Shown here: one piece after another, positions 1-7,643 of the stretch
Layout: each line of letters opens with the position of its first letter
Numbering within the stretch: position 1 is the stretch's first letter
Origin: an uncultured Lachnospiraceae bacterium
GTDB taxonomy: Bacteria; Bacillota; Clostridia; Lachnospirales; Lachnospiraceae
DNA length: 64,000 nucleotides
Assembly (NCBI GenBank): GCA_934364805.1
Contig: CAKRMH010000017.1
Span: forward strand, 1-64,000
Direction of reading: 5' to 3'
The notes under the pieces: model-generated
The model's database searches: none
Told to the model about the DNA's origin: nothing
The model's input: the letters and a program-made list of their open reading frames with translations, nothing else
Made by a program: the position numbers and the translations under genes

Positions 1-248
1 ATCAGGAGCGTGTCAGTCGGGATTGAGAAAATACGCTGGAGCAGAAGTGCTTTGAGCATTGGATAAAGCTGGTGCTTACGAGGTCTTCCGGTTGAAGCGT
101 GAAAATGAGTAACAAAAGAAACAGGAACAATTTCATCAAGGTTAATGGCTTCATCAAGAAGTGAAAGGAACTGGTATTTGTCATTGTCGAATTTATTTTG
201 GCAATCATCAAAAATTTCTGCCAAAGTGAGCTGCTTATGTGTTATCAT
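1..248 (-). CDS. IS transposase, N-terminal part (runs off window)
   Basis: Reading the minus strand from an ATG at 248 gives an open frame of 82 codons to the window edge with no stop, beginning MITHKQLTLAEIFDDCQNKF and containing STGRPRKHQLYPMLKALLLQ. This matches the N-terminal region of DUF772/InsH-type (IS5/IS1182-like) transposases, where a TGRP-x-hP segment precedes a helix on which DNA binding depends. An AAAGGAG site lies ten bases upstream of the ATG, and a TAAAAT -10-like box lies further upstream. The gene is partial only because of the window boundary; whether the element is intact cannot be seen. The IS end should lie somewhere in 250-390. Confidence 0.8.
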   Translation of the reverse strand, partial: MITHKQLTLAEIFDDCQNKFDNDKYQFLSLLDEAINLDEIVPVSFVTHFHASTGRPRKHQLYPMLKALLLQRIFSIPTDTLL

Positions 249-367
249 GTAGGTATATCTCCTTTAGGTGGATTGGTATTTAGTTTCTAGTCAACTCTAT
301 TTTACCATAAACCTTGAGGAGATATTTTATTTTAACAACAAAAAAATGCCGTATTTATGCGGTTTTT

Positions 368-384
368 GGCGTTTCGCAAACGCC
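368..384. repeat. Short perfect inverted repeat beside the IS
   Basis: GGCGTTT (368-374) and AAACGCC (378-384) form a 7-bp perfect stem around CGC. It lies between the transposase 5' end and the hydrolase gene. It may be part of the IS terminus or a small terminator-like hairpin. The rest of 249-417 holds the transposase promoter region and the ribosome site of the next gene. Confidence 0.4.
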
Positions 385-417
385 TAGAATATATATGGGG
401 AAAAGGAGAAGTATAAT

Positions 418-1365
418 ATGAGGAAAGAGACATTTTCTTTTTTATCAAAGGATGGAAAGACAAAAATCCATGCGGTAAAATGGATACCGGATTCCGGAGA
501 ATACGGGGCTGTTTTGCAGATCACGCATGGAATGATTGAATTTGTGGAACGATATCAGGATTTTGCATCCTATCTTACCGGGCATGGATTTCTTGTTGTG
601 GGACATGATCATCTGGGACATGGTGCATCTGTCGCATCCAGAGCAGACTGGGGCTATTTTGCACCGAAGAATCCAAGCGACATACTGATCAAGGACATGC
701 ATACACTTCGTACCATGATCCAGAAAGACAATCCGGATGTTCCATATTTTATGCTGGGACACAGCATGGGGTCTTATATGCTCCGGAAATATCTTGCATT
801 CCACAATGACCATCTTGCAGGAGCTATTATTATGGGAACCGGCTATATGCCACAGGCTGTGACAAGGGCAGGACTGATTCTTGCAAAACTTACCGGTGCA
901 TTGCGCGGAAGTCATTACAGAAGCAGAATGCTGGAAAATCTCGCATTTGGAGCACCATATAAGAGATATGATCTCACTGGAAAAGATACAGCAAACAGCT
1001 GGCTTACGAAGGATGCAAAAATTGTAAAATGGTATTATAGTGAACCAGCCTGTACATTCCGGTTTACGGCCAATGGTTATCAGGGGCTTACAGAAGCGGT
1101 TTTGTTTAGCTGTAATCCGAAAAATATCGATACATATAACAAAGAACTTCCGGTATTTCTGGTTGCCGGAGCAGATGATCCGGTTGGTAATATGGGAGAG
1201 GGTGTTAAGATCGTATGCGAGATGTTTCAGAAGGCTGGAATCCGTGATGTTTCCTGCAAACTGTATGCGGATGACCGGCATGAGATCTTAAATGAGACGG
1301 ATAAAGAAACGGTATATAAAGATATTCTGGATTGGATGGAAGAAAGAAAAGAATCACATAAGTAA
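418..1365 (+). CDS. Alpha/beta hydrolase (lysophospholipase / monoacylglycerol lipase-like)
   Basis: A 315-residue serine hydrolase of the Hydrolase_4 type. The oxyanion/cap start THGM is at about 37-40, the segment VGHDHLGHGAS follows at about 61-71, and the nucleophile elbow GHSMG places Ser116. GADDPVG supplies the likely Asp (253/254), and DDRHEI supplies His288, so the triad looks intact. There is no signal peptide, so it is cytoplasmic. The family cleaves monoacylglycerols or lysophospholipids; the true substrate is unknown. AAAAGGAG sits a few bases before the ATG. It is monocistronic and ends in a terminator shared with the convergent PAP2 gene. Confidence 0.85.
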   Translation: MRKETFSFLSKDGKTKIHAVKWIPDSGEYGAVLQITHGMIEFVERYQDFASYLTGHGFLVVGHDHLGHGASVASRADWGYFAPKNPSDILIKDMHTLRTMIQKDNPDVPYFMLGHSMGSYMLRKYLAFHNDHLAGAIIMGTGYMPQAVTRAGLILAKLTGALRGSHYRSRMLENLAFGAPYKRYDLTGKDTANSWLTKDAKIVKWYYSEPACTFRFTANGYQGLTEAVLFSCNPKNIDTYNKELPVFLVAGADDPVGNMGEGVKIVCEMFQKAGIRDVSCKLYADDRHEILNETDKETVYKDILDWMEERKESHK

Positions 1366-1370
1366 CTGAA

Positions 1371-1407
1371 AATGGCGGTGCATATCAAAACGATATGTAC
1401 CGCCATT
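1371..1407. terminator. Bidirectional terminator hairpin
   Basis: AATGGCGGTGCATATC (1371-1386) pairs with 1392-1407 around a five-base loop, with one mismatch. It lies between the convergent hydrolase and PAP2 genes. Confidence 0.75.
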
Positions 1408-1434
1408 TGGTAAGTTCTTATCGCCACAGTCCGG

Positions 1435-2124
1435 TTAAAGCTGTGGAAGTGATTTCTCATAGGTGTCTGCGGTTGCCGGGACTTTTGACCAGCCACGTAC
1501 ATAAACAATATAATACATAACACCTGCAAGAAGAAATGCAGTAAATACATCAAATGTGGAATGCTGTTTGATGAACATGGTTGATAAAATAATGCTGACC
1601 ATCAGTATGCCGGAAAGCAGACGTACGGTTCTCCTGTTTTTGAATTCTTTACTTTTTACAACAGCCAGATGAATGGCAAGAGAGTTATAAACATGGATAC
1701 TTGGGAAAAGGTTCGTTGGAGTATCCGTTGAATACAGCCATTCACAGAGCATGGTAAATACATTGTGATGGGTAAAATAATAAGGACGCAGGAAATGACC
1801 ATTCGGAAATACTGTCGAAATGATCAAAAAGATGGTCATTCCGGTAAACAGGAAGGCACACAGCCTGTAATAAATATCCTTGTTATGTATTGCAAAATAT
1901 GCGATTCCCCATGCTACATATCCAAACCACATCAGATATGGAATAACGAAATATTCGCAGAATGGAATATGATCGTCCAGCACAGTATGTATTACATGAA
2001 AGTGTGTAGTCACATTTTTCTCTACATAGGAAAACCATGCGAGATAGATAAAAAAATAATTAAGTATCAGAAGATGCTTGTATTTTTCAAAAAAAGTCAA
2101 GAAACGCTTCTTAAGAGATTTCAT
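1435..2124 (-). CDS. PAP2-superfamily membrane phosphatase
   Basis: A small polytopic membrane protein with about five or six hydrophobic segments. Near its C-terminus it carries the PAP2 active-site pattern: FPSIHVYNSLA with a catalytic His, then IKQHSTFDVF with the second His and the Asp that positions it. LRP upstream supplies the usual Arg. The arrangement fits the PAP2_3 / inositol-phosphorylceramide-synthase-like branch acting on lipid phosphates, possibly undecaprenyl diphosphate or phosphatidic acid; the substrate is inferred only. A GTG at 2133 would add three residues, but AAAGG lies eight bases before the ATG at 2124, so I chose that (229 aa). It is transcribed alone. Confidence 0.8.
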   Translation of the reverse strand: MKSLKKRFLTFFEKYKHLLILNYFFIYLAWFSYVEKNVTTHFHVIHTVLDDHIPFCEYFVIPYLMWFGYVAWGIAYFAIHNKDIYYRLCAFLFTGMTIFLIISTVFPNGHFLRPYYFTHHNVFTMLCEWLYSTDTPTNLFPSIHVYNSLAIHLAVVKSKEFKNRRTVRLLSGILMVSIILSTMFIKQHSTFDVFTAFLLAGVMYYIVYVRGWSKVPATADTYEKSLPQL

Positions 2125-2320
2125 ATCCTTCACCTTTCGAAAATAGATTGGTATTTTTTACGAATTGAATTATAACACAGCATTTTTTAACATACAATTG
2201 ACATTCGGCTTTCTTAATAAAATTTATGAAAAAATTAAGATTCTTCGATTAAAGTATAAAAGCTCTTGTGCAGAAAATACAACGGAAACATTACGAAATT
2301 ATTACAAAATTAGTTTTTTT

Positions 2321-2348
2321 TTGACAATATAAAAACAAACGGTATAAT
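2321..2348 (+). promoter_or_regulatory. Sigma-A promoter of the L,D-transpeptidase gene
   Basis: TTGACA at 2321-2326 and TATAAT at 2343-2348 are separated by 16 bp. Both hexamers match consensus perfectly, about 70 bp upstream of the start codon. Confidence 0.8.
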
Positions 2349-2421
2349 GATACATGGTGTCATGGGAATTGTGCCAAAAGTACCATTCTACGAGTGATAA
2401 ATTTTAGAAAAGAGGAGTTAT

Positions 2422-4092
2422 ATGTTTAAGAATATTCATTTGAATAAGAAGACAGTACTGATAACTGCAGGTATTATCTGCGGAGTTCTTGCAGCTGTCT
2501 ATATTGGTTTTTCCGTATTCTTTATGAACCATTTCTTTTTCCGCACGACCATTAATGGAATGCCGGTGGCTGGATGCACTGCGGATAAGGTGGAGAAGAA
2601 TGCAGAAGAATCGGTAAAGGGATACGCACTGGATATTGCAGAGCGTGATGGCAAAAGCGAAACCATTTCCGGAGATGACTTTGGATTAAAGGCAGAGTCG
2701 GACGGGAATATGGAAAAGCTCTTAAAGAAACAGAATGGGTTTGCCTGGATTGTAAAGCTTTTTAAACCGGATCATCTGACAAGTGAGACACTTGTTTCTT
2801 ATGACGAGGACAAACTGAAAAGCGTTGCAGATGATCTGGACTGTATGGATGAAAAGAATCAAAAAGAGCCGGTCGATGCCAGAATTTCAGAGTATGATGC
2901 AAAAAACGGATTCACGATCGAAGAGGAACAGGAAGGTACTGCAGTTGATCAGGACAAAACGTTTGCAGCTATTAAGGATGCTGTAGACGGTCTTAGCGGG
3001 AGCGTAGATCTGGAACAGGCAGGATGTTACAAAGAACCAGCCGTTACAGCAGATGATGAAAAACTGAAGACGGCTTGTGATGCATTGAATAAATATTTAA
3101 AATCCAGCATTACCTATCAGGTCGGCGATCAGAGCCAGACACTGGATGCCTCCACGTTTGCTTCCTGGCTTTCGCTGGATGACGACCTGCAGCCGGTCGT
3201 AGATCAGGCCGCAGTTGATGATTATGTTTCCGGTCTTGCGGATAAATATAATACCTGCTATGGAAATAAAACACTCAATACTTCGTATGGAACGACGGTA
3301 AGCATTGGAAACGTTCATTATGGATGGAAAGTGGATAATGCAGCGGAGGCAGCGGCGATCATTTCAGATCTGGAGGGCGGAGCGCCTGTGACCAGAGATC
3401 TGAATTATTCCATGACAGCAGCAAGCCATGGCGCAAATGACTATGGTGATTCCTACGTTGAGATCAATCTGACAGGGCAGCATCTGTTTTTATATAAAAA
3501 CGGAAGTCTTGTGCTGGAAACAGATGTCGTAACCGGAAAACCGGATGGTTCCCACGAGACACCACCTGGAGTATTTGGAATTACATATTGCGAGAAAAAT
3601 GCTACTTTACGTGGAGCAAACTATGCGACTCCAGTCAGCTACTGGATGCCGTTTAACGGAGATATCGGACTGCATGATGCTACCTGGCAGCCTGCATTCG
3701 GAGGAACATTGTATAAGACAAGAGGTTCTCATGGATGTGTCAATCTGCCGCTCGGTGTTGCACAGCAGATTTTTGATAATGTAGAAGCCGGATTCCCAGT
3801 CCTCTGCTATGATCTTCCGGGAACAGAACATCTGAGTCCGGATGAACAGGCGGCAGCAGATGCAAGTGCCACAATTGATGCGATCGGTAATGTTACACTC
3901 GATTCAGAGCCGGCAATCAATGCAGCACGCACACAATATGATGCATTATCCGCATTGGGAAAGAAACTTGTAAAGAATTATGATACACTTACGGCTGCTG
4001 AGGATACATTTATCCAGATGAGAGATGCTCAGGCTGCACAGCAACAGCAGCCTGCGGATTCCGCAGCAGATCCGGCGGCGCCACAGCAGTAA
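2422..4092 (+). CDS. L,D-transpeptidase with peptidoglycan-binding domain
   Basis: A 556-residue membrane-anchored cell-wall enzyme. An N-terminal transmembrane helix (about residues 11-35) leads into a long extracytoplasmic region typical of PG_binding_4 proteins. The YkuD catalytic domain follows: GLHDATW, then SHGCVNLP with catalytic Cys439 and His437. The family forms 3-3 cross-links in peptidoglycan or attaches proteins to it. A tail of about 90 residues rich in Ala and Gln follows the catalytic domain. AGAGGAG precedes the ATG. A paralogue of the same architecture lies at 46686-48143. The gene is monocistronic, with a strong promoter and terminator. Confidence 0.88.
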   Translation: MFKNIHLNKKTVLITAGIICGVLAAVYIGFSVFFMNHFFFRTTINGMPVAGCTADKVEKNAEESVKGYALDIAERDGKSETISGDDFGLKAESDGNMEKLLKKQNGFAWIVKLFKPDHLTSETLVSYDEDKLKSVADDLDCMDEKNQKEPVDARISEYDAKNGFTIEEEQEGTAVDQDKTFAAIKDAVDGLSGSVDLEQAGCYKEPAVTADDEKLKTACDALNKYLKSSITYQVGDQSQTLDASTFASWLSLDDDLQPVVDQAAVDDYVSGLADKYNTCYGNKTLNTSYGTTVSIGNVHYGWKVDNAAEAAAIISDLEGGAPVTRDLNYSMTAASHGANDYGDSYVEINLTGQHLFLYKNGSLVLETDVVTGKPDGSHETPPGVFGITYCEKNATLRGANYATPVSYWMPFNGDIGLHDATWQPAFGGTLYKTRGSHGCVNLPLGVAQQIFDNVEAGFPVLCYDLPGTEHLSPDEQAAADASATIDAIGNVTLDSEPAINAARTQYDALSALGKKLVKNYDTLTAAEDTFIQMRDAQAAQQQQPADSAADPAAPQQ

Positions 4093-4120
4093 TTTGGTAT
4101 TTATAGCCGCAAAATGAAAT

Positions 4121-4160
4121 AAAAGAGCCCGTTGTCATGAGCATGACAGCGGGCTCTTTT
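4121..4160. terminator. Strong bidirectional terminator
   Basis: A 19-bp near-perfect stem (4121-4139 with 4142-4160, one G-U pair) is A-rich on one side and T-rich on the other. It separates the L,D-transpeptidase from the convergent GH42 gene. Confidence 0.85.
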
Positions 4161-4179
4161 GCATACGGTTGATGTTATA

Positions 4180-6207
4180 TCAGTGCATGGAATGCAGAGA
4201 GGTTTCATATTCAAGGATTGCGACACCCCATGGATCCAGCTGGATCTCTTCATTCTGACAAACGGTTTTACCGGAAAGCAACTCGGCTGCATCATGCGCA
4301 GAATTGTAAACATGCTGGAAGTCGTGGGAATAATTGAGCAGATACAGGATCGCGTGTCCCTGCTCATTGATTCCCTGTTTTGCAACTACCGGGTAGGATG
4401 CAGTTACCGGAATTTTCTGAGGCTCCTTCAGACCGATCTCATCAAAAAAATCGGAAAAAAGACGGATCAGTACGGCTTCATCAAAAAGTGTCGCAAGATA
4501 CATGGCATGCCCTTTTCCGTACTGGTTCACGGAGACAGCACTGTAACGATCCCAGACACGGTGTCCATAGTGGATCAGTGAGCGGGCAGTATCACAGGAG
4601 ACAAGTTCCATCCATCCGCATGCGGTTCCGGCGATGCCATGGTAGGATACGGAGACGTGATGTGGCAGTGTGAACTGGTCATAGTGGATGCCAAGCGCCT
4701 TATGAAGAATATGGGGCTGGGTATCCGCATAGATTTTTAAATGTTCATCGGAAAAACCACTCTTAAACGTTACGATCAGGCTGCCTCCGTCTTCTACATA
4801 GCGGTTCAGTGCGGTCAGCGTGGATTCAGATGCGCTGTACAGTGCAGGAACCAGTATGCAGTCATATCCGGAAAACAATGTTTCATCTGCAGGAATCATA
4901 TCGTATTCGATATTCATATGAAATAACGTATCACAAAGCCAGCGGAGAATTGTATTATAGCTGTATTCATTGTCTGTCTCGGACGCAAAAAGCCGAAGCC
5001 CGGTCAGAGAGCGGTTGTCAGCGATGACAGCGATCCGGTTTGTTTTCTTCAGGTTTTTCAGATGGCTTCCGATCCGCTTCCATTCATTCCCGATCACACA
5101 GCAGTCGTGGTATGTCTCATTTTCTTTCAGATCATGGGAGAGTACGCCTTTCCAGTAGCTTTCAATCGCATTGTGGATCGAATGCCAGTGCCAGTACATG
5201 ACGGAATTAGAACCGTTTGCAATGTGGCTGTATGCCTGAAGGCGCAGCTGCCCCGGATAAGGCAGCCATCCGGGATTTCCCTGTGCTTCTGTCTCAAGGA
5301 CAAGATAGTTGTTGCGCAACAGACCGCGTGCAATATTTCCACAGACCGTAATCTCGGCACCAGTCAGATCGTCTTCGCTGGGATGATAGATGTCACAGCC
5401 TGCGACAGTCATGGAACGGGCTGCTTCAAACTGGTCGACTTCCGGCTGCAGGCCATAAGAATAATCATGCCATTCATAGTCAAAGTTCTGTGTAATAAAT
5501 TGATCCGGACGTTTGTATTCTTCCACGATTGAAGCCTGCCATGCCAGAAAGTCTGTGACAAGCTTTCGCTGGAAAGCCGCATATTCACCGGCGAGACTCT
5601 GGTTGATCGTTCCACGGATGTCAGGAAAATCATCCCAGTTATCAATGCGGTTACTCCAGTAGTCAAGGCCGAATTCGTGGTTAAATGCGCGAATGTCCGG
5701 GTATTGTTTTTTGAGCATATCAACAAACATTTTCTGCGCTCTTGGCGAGCAGGTATCGTAATGTTTGGTCTCATTATCCAGCTGGAAGCCGATGACATGC
5801 GGTTCATTTTTGACTTCTTCCATCAGTCTGCGGATGATTTTTTCTGCGTAGGACAGATAGATGGGATGTGTAATATCCATGTTCTGGCGGTGTCCGTAGA
5901 TCTCCTGGCCTCCATGGTTCAGAGCCAGGATGTCATCTGCTTTTTTTGCAAGCCAGGATGGGATTGCATAGGTTGGCGTTCCGATGATGACAGAAATATG
6001 ATGCTTTCTGGCAGCATCCAGCATGCGGTGGAGATGGGAAAAATCATATTGTCCTTCCTGTGGCTCCCATGTACTCCAGGTGGATTCCGCAATCCGGATC
6101 ACATTCATTCCGGCTCTTTCCATCATGTCCATGTCTGTTTCAATACGGTCATACGGCATATATTCATCGTAATATGCAGCCCCATAGTAAAGTTTGTCAG
6201 TTTTCAT
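4180..6207 (-). CDS. GH42 beta-galactosidase
   Basis: A 675-residue cytoplasmic beta-galactosidase of glycoside hydrolase family 42, full length for the family. The N-terminal barrel begins YYGAAYYDEYMP. GFQLDNE provides the acid/base Glu146, and LVLETEAQGN near 303-311 contains the nucleophile (Glu305 or Glu307). A trimerisation/Rossmann-like domain and a C-terminal beta domain follow. The family releases galactose from beta-1,4/1,6-galacto-oligosaccharides and arabinogalactan fragments. GAGGGGG lies five bases before the ATG. It is divergent from the LacI regulator, and a palindromic operator lies within its leader, so repression by that LacI is likely. It carries out one step of the galactan locus to its right. 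Confidence 0.92.
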   Translation of the reverse strand: MKTDKLYYGAAYYDEYMPYDRIETDMDMMERAGMNVIRIAESTWSTWEPQEGQYDFSHLHRMLDAARKHHISVIIGTPTYAIPSWLAKKADDILALNHGGQEIYGHRQNMDITHPIYLSYAEKIIRRLMEEVKNEPHVIGFQLDNETKHYDTCSPRAQKMFVDMLKKQYPDIRAFNHEFGLDYWSNRIDNWDDFPDIRGTINQSLAGEYAAFQRKLVTDFLAWQASIVEEYKRPDQFITQNFDYEWHDYSYGLQPEVDQFEAARSMTVAGCDIYHPSEDDLTGAEITVCGNIARGLLRNNYLVLETEAQGNPGWLPYPGQLRLQAYSHIANGSNSVMYWHWHSIHNAIESYWKGVLSHDLKENETYHDCCVIGNEWKRIGSHLKNLKKTNRIAVIADNRSLTGLRLFASETDNEYSYNTILRWLCDTLFHMNIEYDMIPADETLFSGYDCILVPALYSASESTLTALNRYVEDGGSLIVTFKSGFSDEHLKIYADTQPHILHKALGIHYDQFTLPHHVSVSYHGIAGTACGWMELVSCDTARSLIHYGHRVWDRYSAVSVNQYGKGHAMYLATLFDEAVLIRLFSDFFDEIGLKEPQKIPVTASYPVVAKQGINEQGHAILYLLNYSHDFQHVYNSAHDAAELLSGKTVCQNEEIQLDPWGVAILEYETSLHSMH

Positions 6208-6230
6208 AAGTACCCCCTCTTAATTTTTGC

Positions 6231-6246
6231 GAACAACCGATTGTTC
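6231..6246. promoter_or_regulatory. LacI-family operator O1 (GH42 leader)
   Basis: GAACAACCGATTGTTC is a 16-bp near-palindrome with the central CG typical of LacI/GalR operators. It lies between a minus-strand TATACT -10 box (6276-6281) and the GH42 start, so a bound repressor would block GH42 transcription. Related sites occur at 7450 and 7578. Confidence 0.75.
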
Positions 6247-6386
6247 ATAAGCAAATTCAAGCATTTTACAGAAATAGTATAACATTTTTGGGAAAAATGC
6301 AAAGAAAAAACAGAATAATATTGACTTTTTTGCACAAAAAAAAGAAAATAGAAATGTGCTGCTGCGCACACGGAAGAGGGAGAAAA

Positions 6387-7391
6387 ATGAGTGAACAATA
6401 CAAAAATATTACGATTTCAGATGTCGCCGAAGCATTGGGGGTTTCGAAGACAACCGTATCAAGAGCCATATCCGGAAAAGGAAGGATCGGGGAAGCAACC
6501 AGACAGCGGATATTGGAATATATAGAAGAGCATGATTATAAACCGAATGTGATCGCAAAAGGACTTGCACAGTCCAGAACCTATAATATCTGTGTGGTAA
6601 TGCCCGGAAATTACAGCCTGGTAGATCTTCCGTTTTTCCAGGAGATCATTATGGGAATCCAGGAAGTGGCGGGAATGTCAGAATACGATATTCTTCTTTG
6701 CACCTGCCAGGAGAATGATGTTGCCGCACTTGAACGCATCGTATCCAATCGCAAGGTAGATGGCGTGATCCTGCTCCGCACCTATGTAAAGGATGCGCAG
6801 ATCGAACTGCTGCAAAGTAAGAAGATCCCATTTGTTACCGTCGGAAGTACGGACTATGAGCATGTCGTGCAGATCGATCATGACCATGAGAGTGCCTGCA
6901 GGGAACTGACATCGATTATGCTGATGCGTAAGATGAAGCATATTGCCCTGCTTGGGGGGAATGATGCGTTTGTGGTCACAAAGAGCCGATATAAGGGGTT
7001 TGCGGAGGCATTTCTCTCATTTGGACGGGAACTGGAGAATGAATTGATCTATATGAACCTGGAGAGCCGCATGCAGATCGAGAAGGCAGTCGAAGAGCTG
7101 ATCGAAAAAAAAGCAGACTGTATCATATGTATGGATGATGCAATCTGCAGCAGGGTACTTGCAAAGTTGAGACAGGAAGAGATCCATGTGCCTCAGGATG
7201 TGCGCATTGCATCATTTTATAACAGTTCTGTCCTCGAAAACAGTACACCGTCTATCACATCATTGAGTTTTGATGTCAGGGAGCTTGGAATGGTATCCTG
7301 CAAGGAGCTTCTCCAGATGATCGGGGATGAAAGCGTTCCGGAAAAGACACTTCTGACCTATGAGGTTGTATTAAAAGAATCTACAAAATAA
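6387..7391 (+). CDS. LacI-family transcriptional regulator of the galactan locus
   Basis: A 334-residue LacI/GalR protein. The N-terminal helix-turn-helix and hinge (ITISDVAEALGVSKTTVSRAISGKGRIG, about 6-35, then IAKGLAQSRT) is followed by a periplasmic-binding-protein-like sensor domain. The frame stays open 33 codons upstream, but GAGGGAGAAAA directly before the ATG at 6387 and the homology both favour this start. It is divergent from GH42. Operators with the core AACCGATT flank the gene, so it probably represses GH42 and the promoter at 7540, with relief by a galactose-containing sugar; the inducer is inferred. A TTGACT at 6321 may be its own -35. Confidence 0.88.
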   Translation: MSEQYKNITISDVAEALGVSKTTVSRAISGKGRIGEATRQRILEYIEEHDYKPNVIAKGLAQSRTYNICVVMPGNYSLVDLPFFQEIIMGIQEVAGMSEYDILLCTCQENDVAALERIVSNRKVDGVILLRTYVKDAQIELLQSKKIPFVTVGSTDYEHVVQIDHDHESACRELTSIMLMRKMKHIALLGGNDAFVVTKSRYKGFAEAFLSFGRELENELIYMNLESRMQIEKAVEELIEKKADCIICMDDAICSRVLAKLRQEEIHVPQDVRIASFYNSSVLENSTPSITSLSFDVRELGMVSCKELLQMIGDESVPEKTLLTYEVVLKESTK

Positions 7392-7404
7392 GTTCTGATA
7401 TTCG

Positions 7405-7438
7405 AAAAGGTACCGATTGATGTGATCAGTACCTTTTT
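7405..7438 (+). terminator. Terminator of the LacI gene
   Basis: AAAAGGTAC (7405-7413) pairs with GTACCTTTT (7429-7437) and is followed by T residues, just after the regulator stop codon. Confidence 0.7.
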
Positions 7439-7449
7439 GTTTAGTTTAT

Positions 7450-7465
7450 GCTCAACCGATTGCGC
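7450..7465. promoter_or_regulatory. LacI-family operator O2
   Basis: GCTCAACCGATTGCGC shares the core CAACCGATTG with O1 and O3. It lies about 90 bp upstream of the promoter at 7540, where it could serve as an auxiliary site for DNA looping with O3. Confidence 0.65.
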
Positions 7466-7539
7466 AAACCGATGGTCGGATTTGAAACGATTTGTGAAAA
7501 GTGTGCAAAAAAAGACGCAAAATATATCAAAAGTGTACA

Positions 7540-7568
7540 TTGACACAAGAAGTACAGGCTGATATACT
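7540..7568 (+). promoter_or_regulatory. Sigma-A promoter of the unassigned 616-aa gene
   Basis: TTGACA (7540-7545), a 17-bp spacer and TATACT (7563-7568). The operator O3 begins nine bases downstream, covering the predicted transcription start. Confidence 0.8.
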
Positions 7569-7577
7569 ACAAGTAAA

Positions 7578-7593
7578 GAACAACCGATTGCGC
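7578..7593. promoter_or_regulatory. LacI-family operator O3 at the transcription start
   Basis: GAACAACCGATTGCGC follows the -10 box directly. A second overlapping palindrome (GCGCAACTTGTTGAGC, 7590-7605) re-uses the same half-site pattern, so the site may be a tandem operator. The position is classic for repression. Confidence 0.75.
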
Positions 7594-7643
7594 AACTTGT
7601 TGAGCATCAGAAATTATAAAAAAGGTTACGGAGGGAGACAGTG

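Noticed and set aside
2..211. 69-aa minus-strand frame at the window start
   Set aside because: Out of frame with the transposase reading (ATG at 248), which has a ribosome site and family motifs.
445..1281. 278-aa open frame antisense to the hydrolase
   Set aside because: No ribosome site or family features; the plus-strand frame has a complete hydrolase triad.
7466..7480. Further LacI site AAACCGATGG after O2
   Set aside because: Only half of the operator is present and there is no symmetric right arm.
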